64,000 nt of DNA. Origin: Microglena sp. YARC. Lineage: Eukaryota; Chlorophyta; Chlorophyceae; Chlamydomonadales; Chlamydomonadaceae. The translations under genes and the position numbers were made by a program. Shown one piece after another: positions 44,801 through 54,300 of the stretch (position 1 is the first letter of the stretch; each line of letters begins with the position of its first letter). Below the pieces are notes generated by a model. The model saw only the letters and a list, made by a program, of their open reading frames with translations, searched no databases and was not told where the DNA came from. The stretch is from positions 15,826,035-15,890,034 of the forward strand of contig CM039464.1 of the NCBI GenBank assembly GCA_022414725.1, given 5' to 3'.

Positions 44801-47629
44801 TAAGGGTGTCTATTATATATTATATATTGTTGTAAGCATACATATGAGCCCACAGTTTGATCCAGTCAAGGGTGTGCTCCTCAGGGTACTACAAAGCGCT
44901 CGCAGCAGGTCGATTTTGCACACGCTTTTTGAGCCCCCCTGCGCATTTTGCGCAGTTTTTTCAATCCCAGGGGGCGCAGAACGCAGTTTTTGAGCTTTTT
45001 GCGCTAAAAAGCGCTGACCGATTTGACGTTTGTGTGCTTTAAGCGCTGACCAATTCGATCAAAAGTAGAACCCTGGTGCTCCTATCCGTTTGTATCTCTT
45101 GCATGATGGTATGACAGTATGATGATGATGGTATGATGGCATTTTGGTATGACGGTATGATGGCATGATGGTATGATGGCATGATGGTATGATGGCATGA
45201 TGGTAGACGGTATGAATATATCGATGGCATGATGGTATGATGGCATGATGGTATGATGATTATTATAATTTGTATGGTGCCCTACTGGACTCCAAATGTG
45301 CACATGGCTTGACAGAGTCACGGGGTGTGCTCCCATCCTTTTGTATCTCTTGCATGATGGTATGATGATGATGATAATTTGTATGGTGCCCTACTGGACT
45401 CCAAATGTGCACATGGCATGACAGAGTCAAGGGTGTGCTCCTATCCGTTTGTTTCATGATGGTACGATGATGATTACATTTTGTATGGTGCCCTACTGGA
45501 CTCCAAATGTGCACATGGCTTGACAAACTCAAGGGTGTGCTACTATGCTGTTGCAGATGTGGCGTGATGGTATGATGATGATTACAATTTGTATGCTGCC
45601 CTACTGGACTCCAAATGTGCACATGGCTTGACAGAGTCAAGGGTGTGCTCCTATCCGTTTTTATCACTTTCATGATGGTATGATGATGATTACAATTTGT
45701 ATGGTGCCCTACTGGACTCCAAATGTGACCACAGCTTGATGGAGTCAAGGGTGTGCTACTATGCTGTGGCAGATGTGGCGTGATGGTATTATTACATTTT
45801 CTGGTGCCCTACTGTACTCCAAATGTGCACATGGCTTGACAGAGTCAAGGGTGTGCTCCCATATTTTTGTATCACTTTCATGATGGTATGATGATAATTA
45901 CATTTTTTCTGGTGCCCTACTGGACTCCAAATGTGCACATGGCTTGACGGAGTCAAGGGTGTGCTACTATGCTGTTGCAGATGTGGCGTGATGGTATGAT
46001 GATGATTACATTTTCCGGTGCCCTACTGGACTCCAAAATGTGACCACAGCTTGACGGAGTCAAGGTTGTGCCATTATGCTGTTGCAGATGTAGCGTGGTG
46101 GTATTATGATAATTATGATGATCACATTTTTTCTGGTGCCCTACTGGACTCCAAATGTGACCACGGCTTGACGGAGTTACTAGGCTGTTGCAGATTTGGT
46201 CAGTCATTTCGTTTTCACATCTGAAATATATCTGATACCCATGCTCTTTGCAAAGTGCAATCCAGTCTCCCACGGTATTGCTCCTCAATATAAACAATAT
46301 ATAATCTTGACTTTCCCACCCACCCACTCACTCAACCCACCAACCCACCCACCCAGTATGGCCCAGCATGTCCCCCCACCGCCCCTTCCTCACCCACTAC
46401 TGATGCCCCCCCTCCCCCTCAGCTGGATCCTCATCCCTCTCTGCATTCCCTCACCCCAGCCACCACCCATCCCACCCACTCAACCCACTCAACCCACCCA
46501 TCCCACCCACTCGACCTACTCAACCCACTCAGCCCACTCACACAGTATGGCCCTTGTCCCCCCCTCCCACTACTGATCCCCCCCTCCCCCCTCCCCTCCC
46601 CCTCAACTGGATCCTCATCCCACGCAGCATTCCTCACCCCAGCCACAATGTGTTATCAACCACCACCTGCTCTTGAGAACACCGTGTTCTCACATCATCT
46701 TCTCCAGAGCCCCAAATGACCTGGCAACCTTTCACACACCTAACCCACCCACTCACCCACCCACCCAATAGCCCATCCCACAGCCCTGAACCATCCCACC
46801 CACTCAACCCACCCACCCACCCACCCACCCACCCACCCAATAGCCTTGAACATCCCACCCACGTAACACACATACCCCACTCAACCCACTCACCCACCCA
46901 CCCAATAGCCTTGAACCATCCCACCACTTAACACACATACCCACTCAACCCACTCACCCACCCACCCAATAGCCTTGAACCATCCCACCCACTGAACACA
47001 CCTACCCACTCAACCCACTCGCCCACCCACCCAATAGCCTTGAACCATCCCACCCACTGAACACACCTACCCACTCAACCCACTCACCCACCCACCCAAT
47101 AGCCTTGAACCATCCCACCCACTTAACACACCTACCCACTCAACCCACTCACCCACCCACCCAATAGCCTTGAACCATCCCACCCACTTAACACACCTAC
47201 CCACACAACCCACTCACCCACCCACCCAATAGCCTTGAACCATCCCACCCACGCAACCCACTCAACCTAGCTGCACACTCAACCCACCCACCCACCAGCA
47301 TATCCCAGTTCCGTGGCCACTCACCCATCCCACCCACTAAACCCACCTACACACTCAACCCGTCCACCCACCAGCATATCCCAGTTCCGAGCCACTCACC
47401 CATCCCACCCACTAAACCCACCTGCACACTCAACCCATCCACCCACCAGCATATCCCAGTTCCGAGCCACTCACCCATCCCACCCACTAAATCCATCTAC
47501 ACGCTCAACCCACCCACCCACCCACCAGCAAATGCCAGTCCCGGGCCACTCACCCGATAGAGTTAGGAGAATCGCAAAGAGCAGCGATAGCAGCGCTACA
47601 TGGAGTGGCGCTTGCTGCTGGCGCCTCAT
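35602..47629 (-). CDS. Pherophorin (extracellular-matrix hydroxyproline-rich glycoprotein), multi-exon, last exon not found
   Basis: Pherophorins are secreted cell-wall/ECM proteins of volvocine algae: globular Cys-rich domains joined by Pro-rich rods. Exons, 5' to 3': 47554-47629 (signal peptide, [20 protein letters not shown], cut near LTLS/GAQ); 42178-42271; a 66-nt exon at 41869-41934 repeated at 41746, 41624 and 41501 ([17 protein letters not shown], the family signature), with a divergent copy at 41352-41443; 41262-41337 ([20 protein letters not shown]); 40112-40714 (LECKGS ... [16 protein letters not shown] ... CCP, then Pro-rich and ACLTYISF); 38711-39437 ([20 protein letters not shown], Pro-rich, second Cys module); 37472-37913 ([12 protein letters not shown], Pro-rich, [15 protein letters not shown] ... 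CCVQDLHK); 35602-35754 ([20 protein letters not shown] ... LKITQIG). Phases match at nearly all junctions; the join from 41352-41443 to 41337 is unresolved. Frames slip inside the C-rich rods, probably consensus indels. The final ...C.FC..CCP exon expected after 35602 was not found. Confidence 0.85.
36086..36163 (-). mobile_element. Short retroposon, family A, minus
   Basis: The reverse complement reads ggttggccccagtgcaagca, aacgggctggcacc ... cctcgtaataaggcg, then tgttatttac. It ends against the family D fragment. Confidence 0.7.
36178..36312 (+). mobile_element. Short retroposon, family D
   Basis: The same body as 30384-30505 (gtgactactgctagttccgg ... gtggcacattactcggatgt) with six copies of aatttc as tail. 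Confidence 0.7.
36781..37566 (-). repeat. Exon-edge array: five copies of a pherophorin exon 3' end plus TTTAGGG introns
   Basis: The donor-side words cttgtgtaagtcttgc(a/g)cgc begin at 36781, 37019, 37177, 37328 and 37472. Each copy reads, on the minus strand, codons for [18 protein letters not shown] and CVQDLHK up to the splice donor, followed by intron made of ccctaaa repeats. Only the copy ending at 37472 continues upstream into a full exon (WPHCECEH...). Spacings are 238, 158, 151 and 144 bp. Confidence 0.92.
37920..38700. repeat. GGT/GGTAAGTGG minisatellite in pherophorin intron
   Basis: Units of ggtggtggtggtaagtgg with ggagtgga or ggatggcgtg variants fill the intron between exons 38711-39437 and 37472-37913. 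On the sense (minus) strand this reads CCACTTACCACC. Confidence 0.85.
39437..40010 (-). repeat. Exon-edge array: copies of the [15 protein letters not shown] exon start
   Basis: Besides the functional acceptor at 39437, the exon start recurs near 39530-39617 ([19 protein letters not shown]) and 39938-40005 (LFQLCQPLL in the shifted frame, the same DNA words). Each is followed by the shared phrase aacacagctgta and a GGT tract. The copies are separated by the (GTTGGT)n tract. Confidence 0.85.
39630..39870. repeat. (GTTGGT)n hexamer tract in pherophorin intron
   Basis: It is almost pure gttggt/ttggtg from 39634 to about 39770, then interrupted to 39870. All plus frames stay open, giving artefactual Val-Gly or Cys-Trp open frames. 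Confidence 0.95.
40915..41250 (-). repeat. Duplicated pherophorin exon (VDC...CC..LDKIELP) with C-run/CA introns
   Basis: The exon copy at 41066-41142 parallels 41262-41337 (cagcactcgctct, ccatgggcagctcaatctta), but one extra base breaks its frame. Both copies are followed on the plus strand by caattgcagccaccact and preceded by poly-C/CA tracts. The 41262 copy is in frame and is taken as functional. Confidence 0.85.
41352..41934 (-). repeat. 123-bp array of a phase-symmetric 66-nt pherophorin exon
   Basis: Exon copies lie at 41869-41934, 41746-41811, 41624-41689 and 41501-41566, with a divergent one at 41352-41443. Each regular unit is a 66-nt exon plus a 57-nt intron (gtatgcacaccgctgatcgc ... 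ctctgtcttgcag). The exon starts with 1 nt and ends with 2 nt of a split codon, so any number of copies keeps the frame, each adding [20 protein letters not shown] and CL. The 5'-most copy has lost one Cys (CAG for CAC in protein terms). Confidence 0.93.
42045..42271 (-). repeat. Exon-edge array: 3' end of pherophorin exon 2 with (ACC)n
   Basis: Exon 42178-42271 ([20 protein letters not shown] then [11 protein letters not shown]) has its last about 40 nt and donor copied twice to the left, at about 42053 and 42116. The phrase acagaagtgcttcatcaacc ends each copy and (CAC)n separates them. Phase fits both neighbours: G from the signal-peptide exon, and AG passed to the next exon. Confidence 0.85.
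42361..42558. mobile_element. MITE family 2, copy E, with perfect 8-bp target duplication
   Basis: It starts TAGGGAACGGCAAATCATAT and ends ATCATATTGCTGACCCCTA. It is flanked by GTTATGAT at 42353-42360 and 42559-42566. An 8-bp duplication with TAGGG termini again suggests hAT. This is the best-preserved copy of the family. Confidence 0.88.
42783..42977 (-). mobile_element. tRNA-derived SINE, copy 4
   Basis: The body words ctacctcaactggacaagct and accatcgcggttgacaacga match copies 1-3. The B-box arm is decayed ([24 protein letters not shown]). It ends with ccatttgattcgctgaaag. Confidence 0.7.
43486..43790. repeat. 50-bp minisatellite, 6 copies
   Basis: The unit is ccttcaaaaggttgctcttg + tacaatgcacattgaattcg + ggacctaaag. 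Copies begin every 50 bp from 43486 with one or two substitutions each. Confidence 0.95.
43891..43970 (+). mobile_element. Short retroposon, family A
   Basis: tggttggccccagtgcaagc, aaacgggctggcctcctcga and ttcgtaataaggcatact, then atttatttatttac. This is the cleanest copy. Confidence 0.8.
44020..44750. repeat. About 105-110 bp array, 6-7 copies
   Basis: Units carry cacttgcatgctggggtgct, gttgcagatgtcagttgtct, atgcataacgtgctgtctgt and aactttttgtgtatcatatg. The cag/ATGTCAG words look like a repeated acceptor, but on the strand opposite to the gene. Confidence 0.85.
44882..45075. mobile_element. hAT-like MITE, family 1, copy C (194 bp)
   Basis: It starts CAGGGTACTACAAAGCGC and ends AGTAGAACCCTG. 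The perfect 8-bp target duplication is GTGCTCCT at 44874-44881 and 45076-45083. It is inserted inside a unit of the surrounding repeat. Confidence 0.92.
45090..46200. repeat. About 120-130 bp array with GATGGTATGAT core, 8-9 copies
   Basis: Units carry tggtgccctactggactcca, aatgtgcacatggcttgaca, gagtcaagggtgtgctccta and a gatggtatgatgatgattac tract. 45100-45260 is a pure expansion of atggtatgatggc. Confidence 0.85.
46300..47550. repeat. CCCA-rich arrays, including a 65-bp unit and copies of the exon-1 donor
   Basis: 46900-47260 repeats a unit of about 65 bp with agccttgaaccatcccaccc. 47290-47550 repeats a unit of about 72 bp whose minus strand contains gtgagtggc..g.gactgg, the words following the donor of the signal-peptide exon at 47554. 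The array therefore starts at that splice site. Confidence 0.8.
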
Positions 47630-49989
47630 ACTAAATGTTACACGTGAAATGCTAGATGTGATGATTCCCTCGACGCTAAGTGCACACGACTCGATCGATT
47701 GATCGTACGTAGTCACGCAAGCTGATGCGGAATCGTCGGATGCTGCTCTACGTAGTTGAATGACCTTACAGGCTAAGCAGGCATCAACGACACGACGGTG
47801 GTCGGTCGGTTCCCTGCCGGCTCTGTTAGGTCCACACGACAATAGGAGACGTTCTCTTCCCTTCTTGAATATTGCGAGATGATATTTAAAGATTCTATTC
47901 AGCGCTTGATAGAATAGGCTGTGCTAGCGCTTTGATGTGCTTTGCTACTTGGAGTGCTTGGCCTGGTGCGCGAAGGTCCCTGGAACTCAGTGAGGGCTGA
48001 GTGGATTGCTGTTCAGCTGCTCTAGCACTGCGTGACTGAGCGTCTCTGGGTTATTGAATAGCTGGTCTCCATCGTTGCCTGTCGTGATGTCTAGGTGATG
48101 CTCCAGGAGAGATGGGATGGAGAGGTGCAGATCTCTGTAGGTCGGTGGAGTTCCGTGATGGGGGTGTGTGTTGCCCGCACGGGGAGCTTGAACCAACTGA
48201 ATGCAAGGTTCACCCTCAGACGTTCGCGACGATGTACGACAACGTTATTCAAGCGTGCGCTGTGTTTACAATGCAGCCTACTAAGTTTGCCCCCAAATTC
48301 CGGAATCTGAATTTAGGGTGGGAGGATGTGTGGGGAAACTGGTGTGAAAGGCTGCAGTAGTATGGATGGAAGCGAATATGCGGATGAGCTAGTAATTCTT
48401 AAGTGAAAGTGCCCATTAGCAGGGTTGGAAAAAGAGCACGAGAGCAGATTGAGCGCGTGCATGCCCGTGGGGAAGGTTAGGGGCGAGGCTCGCGCGCGGG
48501 ATTGCGGTCGGAGGGGGTCCGAGTCCGCGCCCGCCACATCCACAAGCTGTAGGCGAGGACAGGTGTCATTTCGTCTCATGTGCTTGGATTACAAATTTGC
48601 ATTCGAATGCAAATTCAAATTCTTGTCCTCTGGATGGGGAATTCTCGCAGTATCTTCCCTGGCGAGGGGCGAGACTTCTTGCGCGAGCGCGTCGAGGGCA
48701 TGGGGGATCTCGCAGCGGGGTACTTGTTCTAGAATTCGGTTGCATGGCTCCAGCCGTAAGGCTCCTTCTTCTGCAATAACAACGACATTCAAAGCTTTAG
48801 CTCGTTTGCCGTCGGCAGCTCAGACGCGGGGTGGTTCCTGGTGCTGAGGTGTGATGGGAACGGTGAGAAGGTCGCGGGGAGGGGTGGGATATAGCTCTTG
48901 CAGGTACTCCGTCGGTGCATGCCGTTCTGGCAACCGAATGGGTAGATGCGCGCATGCGAAATTTGCCGAAGATGGCGAGAAGCTTGAAGGGCTGTAACCC
49001 ACCACCACCACCACCACCACCATGCTGTTCAGTCTGCTTGTTCCATTTGGCTCGTGCGAAGCGTAGACTACGCTGCGTAGTAAAACATTGAAAACCGAAA
49101 AGTAGTACGAGCTGCCAAAGGTCGTGAGATTGAAGGAACCCTACCGCTTGCATGTACCGTACACGCTGGAGAATGGCTACTATGTTGGCTTAATTTGGTT
49201 TCGCGGACCGTTACTGCGCCTGAGCTTGGATTACCGCGCGACCTCTTCCAAGGCGGCAAATGTGAAATGTGGTGAACGTGGCCATGGCTCGAATAGCAGA
49301 CGCGTCTGTTTGATGCTGGCCAATACCATACGCACCACCACCACTCTGCTGCTCAATCTGCTTGTGCCATTTGACTCGTGCGAAGGTTAGTGACAAGTGA
49401 GAAGAGGAAAGATTACAAGAGGCTCTAGGGCATTACCGCTGCATATTTCCGGCCATTGCTTACCGCCCTGAATGAGCTTCTTCCCCTGATCCTCCCTGAT
49501 AGCCTGGATGACAAGCACATTTGTTCGGCTTGGTGCTCTGGATTTACTGCCACGGCATCCTCCCCTTTCCCCTCTTCTTTCCACCTCTAGTTTGCCTAGC
49601 TACCCCCTTCAACCTCACGCCTTCCTTTGCTTTGATTGTAATACGGCCAATGACGGCGAGCACTTGAGCAGCCTTAAAGGCTGGGTCCATGCAACGAAGC
49701 ACAAAGACTCAGTGGCGATTTCTTGCTAGGCAAGCAGCATTTGAACAAGAACTTCTCATCCTGCTTGGCCACCCCCTAAACTGTATAATTCCCCAATACA
49801 TACCCGCCTCCGTTAAAAAAAGACAGGGAAAATAACAAAAGTGACTCGCGTTTACATTTTCCTGGGTATACTTAGTTTCCTGCCATAGACGGCGAGCAGC
49901 CAAATTGCTGGCTGAAGCTATGTAACCAAGTCCAAGTAGCAGTGTAATACATACCCGCCTCCGTCTGAAATATGATTTGTTGGCGACCA
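47630..49989. other. Intergenic region between pherophorin and PEX14; no gene recognised
   Basis: 47630-48000 should hold the pherophorin 5' UTR and promoter (minus sense); no clear core element is seen. A frame at 48112-48360 ends NLGWEDVWGNWCERLQ and looks mildly protein-like but is unrecognised. A (CCA)n block plus tgctgttcagtctgcttgtt recurs at 49003-49060 and 49335-49385. Element E-like cores lie near 48745 and 49890. Confidence 0.4.
48594..48615. repeat. Perfect 22-bp palindrome
   Basis: The 22-bp segment is its own reverse complement. It is built from two opposed ATTTGCAT words meeting at a central TTCGAA. No spacer separates the arms. It may be a protein-binding site or chance; no context decides. 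Confidence 0.8.
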
Positions 49990-50097
49990 GTTCATCAATG
50001 CTTGTTTTTGCTTTAGCCCCTCCTGATATCTAGGTAGGGGAAGTCCCTTAAGCCTATTTGGCTACCCCTGGGCTATAAATTACATACATTTAAGTTG
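49990..50097 (+). mobile_element. LINE 3'-tail fragment
   Basis: gttcatcaatgcttgttttt, tagcccctcctgat, ggggaagtcccttaagccta and tttggctacccctgggctat, then aaattacatacat. It matches the tail at 29.4-29.53 kb in order. Confidence 0.65.
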
Positions 50098-50234
50098 CAA
50101 ACAAGATCAGGCAGTGCACCAGAACGCACAGAGCAGGTATGCGCCCAAGGTGCTCGTACCAATGAAGCCTGGTTGTAAAAATTGCTTACATACATACAAC
50201 ACATGTTTTATGTACACACTACGCTCTCTCTACT

Positions 50235-50705
50235 ATGTCGCCACCTGAGCTGCTTCCTCAGCTACTCTGCCAACACCTGTGCAACTTCCTCAGCTACCCT
50301 GCCGTCACCTGTGCTACTTCCTCAGCTACCCTGCCGTCACCTGTGCTACTTCCTCAGCTACCCTGCCGTCACCTGTGCTACTTCCTCAGCTACCCTGCCG
50401 TCACCTGTGCAACTTCCTCAGCTACCCCGCCGTCACCTGTGCTACACCCTCAGCGACCCTGCCGTCACCTGTGCTACTTCCTCAGCTACCCTGCCGTCAC
50501 CCGTGCTACTTCCTTAGCGACCCTACCGTCACCTGTGCTACTTCCTCAGCTACCCTGCCGTCACCTGTGCTACTTCCTCAGCTACCCTGCCGTCACCTGT
50601 GCTACTTCCTCAGCTACCCTGCCGTCACCTGTGCTACTTCCTCAGCTACCCTGCCGTCACCTGAGCTACTTCCTCAGTTACTCTGCCGCCACCTGGGGCA
50701 CCTCC
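50235..50705. repeat. 32-bp minisatellite, about 14 copies
   Basis: The unit is ctgccgtcacctgtgctact + tcctcagctacc. Because 32 is not a multiple of three, all three plus frames stay open and repeat every 96 nt; the 110-190 codon frames here are artefacts. Confidence 0.95.
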
Positions 50706-51120
50706 TCAGCTCTAAACTGGAAAGCCTCGCCTGGTACACCAGATGGCCTCGAGGCTCCTGTCCAGGGCTCTGCCCCAGGCGTTGCAGCCCCAGGAATTGG
50801 AGCATAAGCTATGGGCACAGGAGCTAGGCATTCAAAACAACACGACAACTGTCGCTATCTCTACTCTGGCGCCTCCTCCGAAGCCTCCTCATGCTGGGAA
50901 GCTTTCCCTGGTAAAAGGCCCCGCAGCTCCCGTACAGGGCTTTGACCCAGACGTTACAGCCCCTGGAGGTCAGGCTATGGGCACTGGAGCCTTGCAACCA
51001 AACAACACGACAACTATCTCTATCACTACTCTGTCGCCACCTGTCCTGCCTCCTCAGCTCCAGGCTGGGAAGCCTCCCCTGGTGAAGTAGAAGGCCCCGC
51101 AGCTCCTGTCGTGAACTCTG
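50706..51120. repeat. About 170-bp imperfect tandem duplication downstream of PEX14
   Basis: aacaacacgacaact.tc.ctatctctact, then gctgggaagc.t.ccctggt and ggccccgcagctcc, occur at about 50837 and 51000 with a partial third copy. A minus-strand TGTAA near 50950 could be the PEX14 polyadenylation signal. Confidence 0.6.
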
Positions 51121-51373
51121 CCTTGGAAGTTCCAGCCTTTTGAACTGGAGATAAGGCTATGGGCTCAGGCACTGCGCTGGTCTGCATGGGTGGTGGCCTT
51201 TGATCAAATGGTGGGGTCTGACGGGTGGAGGATGGAGGGGTGATGATGGCGCATGATCGGATGGAGGTAGGGGGAAGCTAGCCCGGGGTTTGCCAGTCCG
51301 GGGGTGACCGTTCAACTCTAAACACTAAATCCCTAAGCCCTACCCCCCCACCCCTGGACTGGCTACCCCCGGA

Positions 51374-54300
51374 CTAGCTTCCCCCTACCTCGGATGGAAG
51401 GGTCTGAGGGGTTTCATCAGGGGCTTGGGCACTGGCTGTAGCGGGTGGGGGAGGGGGAGGGGAGGGGGCTGCATCTGCAGGTTTGGCTTGGCTTGATTGG
51501 GGGCTTGCCTCTGCTGGCTTGGCTTGATTGACCATGGTGGGCTCTGGAATGGGAGGGGGGCTGACCTCTGCAGGGTTGGCTTGGCTTGATTGGGGGCTGG
51601 CCTCTGCTGGCTTGGCTTGATTGATCATGGTGGGCTCTGGAATGGGAGGGGGGCTGACCTCTGCAGGGTTGGCTTGGCTTGATTGGGGGCTGGCCTCTGC
51701 TAGCTTGGCTTGATTGACCATGGTGGGCTCTGGAATGGGAGGGGGGCTGACCTCTGCAGGGTTGGCTTGGCTTGATTGGGGTCTGGCCTCTGCTGGCTTG
51801 GCTTGATTGACTATGGTGGCTTCTGGAATGGGAGGGGGGCTGACCTCTGCAGGGTTGACTTGGCTTGATTGGGGTCTGGCCTCTGCTGGCTTGGCTTGAT
51901 TGACTATGGTGGGCTCTGGAATGGGAGGGGGGCTGACCTCTGCAGGGTTGGCTTGGCTTGATTGGGGTCTGGCCTCTGCTGGCTTGGCTTGATTGACTAC
52001 GGTGGGCTGTGGGAGGGGAGGAGGCCTCCAACCCACATGGCCGCCAGCTGGCAGCATGCTTGTGAGGGGGGTCCTGGCAACAGAAGTGACCAGAGGTGTG
52101 GCAAGGGTGCTGGAGCCAGCACCACTGGGGCCAGCACCTGTGACAGCACCAGTGGGCCCGTCTGATCCCATTGGGCCGGCTGCACTGACACTTGCACTAG
52201 GAGACATGGTGGTGGGCTCCGAGGCACTCAGACGGCCCCACTGGCTGTCGGCTAGATCAACCAGGCCGCCCCCTAGGTGGGGCTGTTGCTGCTGTTGCGG
52301 CGGCGGTGGCATGCCCATCATTGGGGGGCTGGGGCCACTGGGGGGCAGCTGTGCCATGCCCGTCATGGGAGGGCTGTGGCCACTAGGTGGATGGAAGGCC
52401 GGCTGGCTAGAGGCCGAGGAGCCAGGGGTGCCTGGCCCCTCATAACCTGATTGTGGTCCCAAGCCAACTGAGGTCGAACGAGGGTATCCAGTGGAGATCT
52501 GGGGAAGCCCTGAGGTTGGGCCCACGCCGATTGCGGATTCACTCCCCTGGGGAGGGATGAAGGGAAGATGGCTGGCACCTCCCAGCTGCTGACCTGTTTG
52601 AACTGTGTGGGCTGGTCGAGTAACCCCTTGCTCTAGGTCGCGTGCTGAGCTGGCAGTAGCATCTGGGTGGGCTGCGCTACCAGAGGGGCCTGCCGCTGAC
52701 CTGGCACCAGCAAATGAGCTGTAGAGGTATGGCGAGGGGATGCCGGACATTACGACAGGGTCCACTGTGGCAGTACTGGTGAATGCACTGGAGGGACTTG
52801 TGGTCCCGTATTGTGGCTGGAGCCAGGGCTTGGTGCGTTGCGAGATTTGGGCCTCACTTGGGGGTCTGGATGGATCTGGAGGTGTATCTCGAATGTCCGT
52901 CTGCGAGGGAGGGGAGTGGTTTGTGTGTGTGTGTGGGGGGGGGTGTTAGTGGGGATTGGGTGTGGGTGTTTGGGATTGGGTTTGGGTTGGGATTGGGTTG
53001 GGATTGGGTTTGGGTTTAGGTGGGATTGGTTTGGGATTGGGTGTTTAAGTGTGTGTTTATGGAGACTGGTGTGTGTTTTTTATGGTGTTCTGCACTGATG
53101 GGGAGTGGTGCTAGAGTGAGGTGAAGTGTGTTTGTGGGGATTGGTGTGTGGGGTGTGTGTTTGTGTGTGGAAGGACCAGTGCCCTGGCAGGCATCCATAG
53201 TGTGTGAGTGTGAACAAAGTGACTGGACAACAGAAATCCATTTAGAGTACTCACCCTGGCCTTATAGGGACAGGGTGCGTGGGACAGGGCATAGACGAAA
53301 GCAAAAACAAGAGTACTCACGCCTGACGTTATATAGAGACAGGGTGCGTGGGACAGGGAATAGAAAAAGCGAAACAAAGAGTTCTCACCCTGGCATTTAG
53401 GGTGTGTGGGTCCCCTTGGAACACCATCTCCATCACTTCATGAAAATAGTTCATGAAAACACTTCATGAAAACACTTCATGAAATGAGGTGAGGTAGGTA
53501 AGGCCCCCACTCGTATACAAGCTTAGCCACGGTTAAGCTAGCGTTCCTGCCTCCCTTATAAACAAATGTTAGGGTTAAAGACAAAGAGAATAGACAAAAG
53601 CAGAACAAGAGTACTCACCCCTATCAACTGTAGTTGAACAGGATCTGTTATTCAGTTGGTACACTCTTCTCTTTAAGAGCACTCACCCTAACATAAGGGG
53701 GGGTGATCCCCTTTGACACCATCTCCATCACCTCATGGAAGGAGGCGGGGTTGGTGGGGTCGCCACCTTTCTACAAGCTTACTTACAGTTGAGCAAGCGT
53801 TACTGCTTACCTTCTTACAGAACGTTAGGGGCAAAGATAGACAGAATAGACAAAAGCGAAACAAAAGTACTCACCCTGACGTTAGGGGGGGTGATCCCCT
53901 TGGACACCATTTCCATCACCTCATGAAAGGAGGTGGGGTAGGTGGGGTCGCCACCCTTCTGCAAGCTCACGGTAGAGCTAGCAGTGCTGCCCTGCCCCTG
54001 CAAGCCTGGCGCCTGGGCCTTGGACGAGGCCCCCCCTAGGTAGCCCCCCGGCGGCTGCGGGATGATTGTACCACTGTACGGGTCGCCCCCGTAGCCCCCT
54101 GTCAAGGAAACGATGATTGGCTTGGTTTGATGACTCAATGAGTGGCACGCAGGTGACAGAGGGAAGCACACATGGAGCAAGACACTGATACTTGAACAAA
54201 GCAACACAGGTAGCAAGGCACAGGTAGAAGGGCACACGCACTTGCACATAGTGATATAGGTAGCATGGCAATGACGCTTGCACGTTGTTGCTTGCACATA

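Larger units (their letters stand above)
42272..47553. other. First intron of the pherophorin gene (about 5.3 kb), filled by repeats
   Basis: It contains a MITE (42361), a tRNA-derived SINE (42783), TTG/CTG tracts (43026-43120), a 50-bp array (43486), retroposon A (43891), a 108-bp array (44020), a MITE (44882), a 130-bp array (45090) and CCCA arrays (46300-47550). No coding exon is recognised inside, and phases do not require one. Confidence 0.6.

Noticed and set aside
48112..48360. 82-codon ORF as a hypothetical gene
   Set aside because: It is mildly protein-like at its end, but there is no start context, splice partner or family match; mentioned only in the intergenic note.
50235..50827. 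Leu/Pro/Ser-rich ORFs of 110-190 codons
   Set aside because: The 32-bp unit keeps all three frames open; no unique domain is present.
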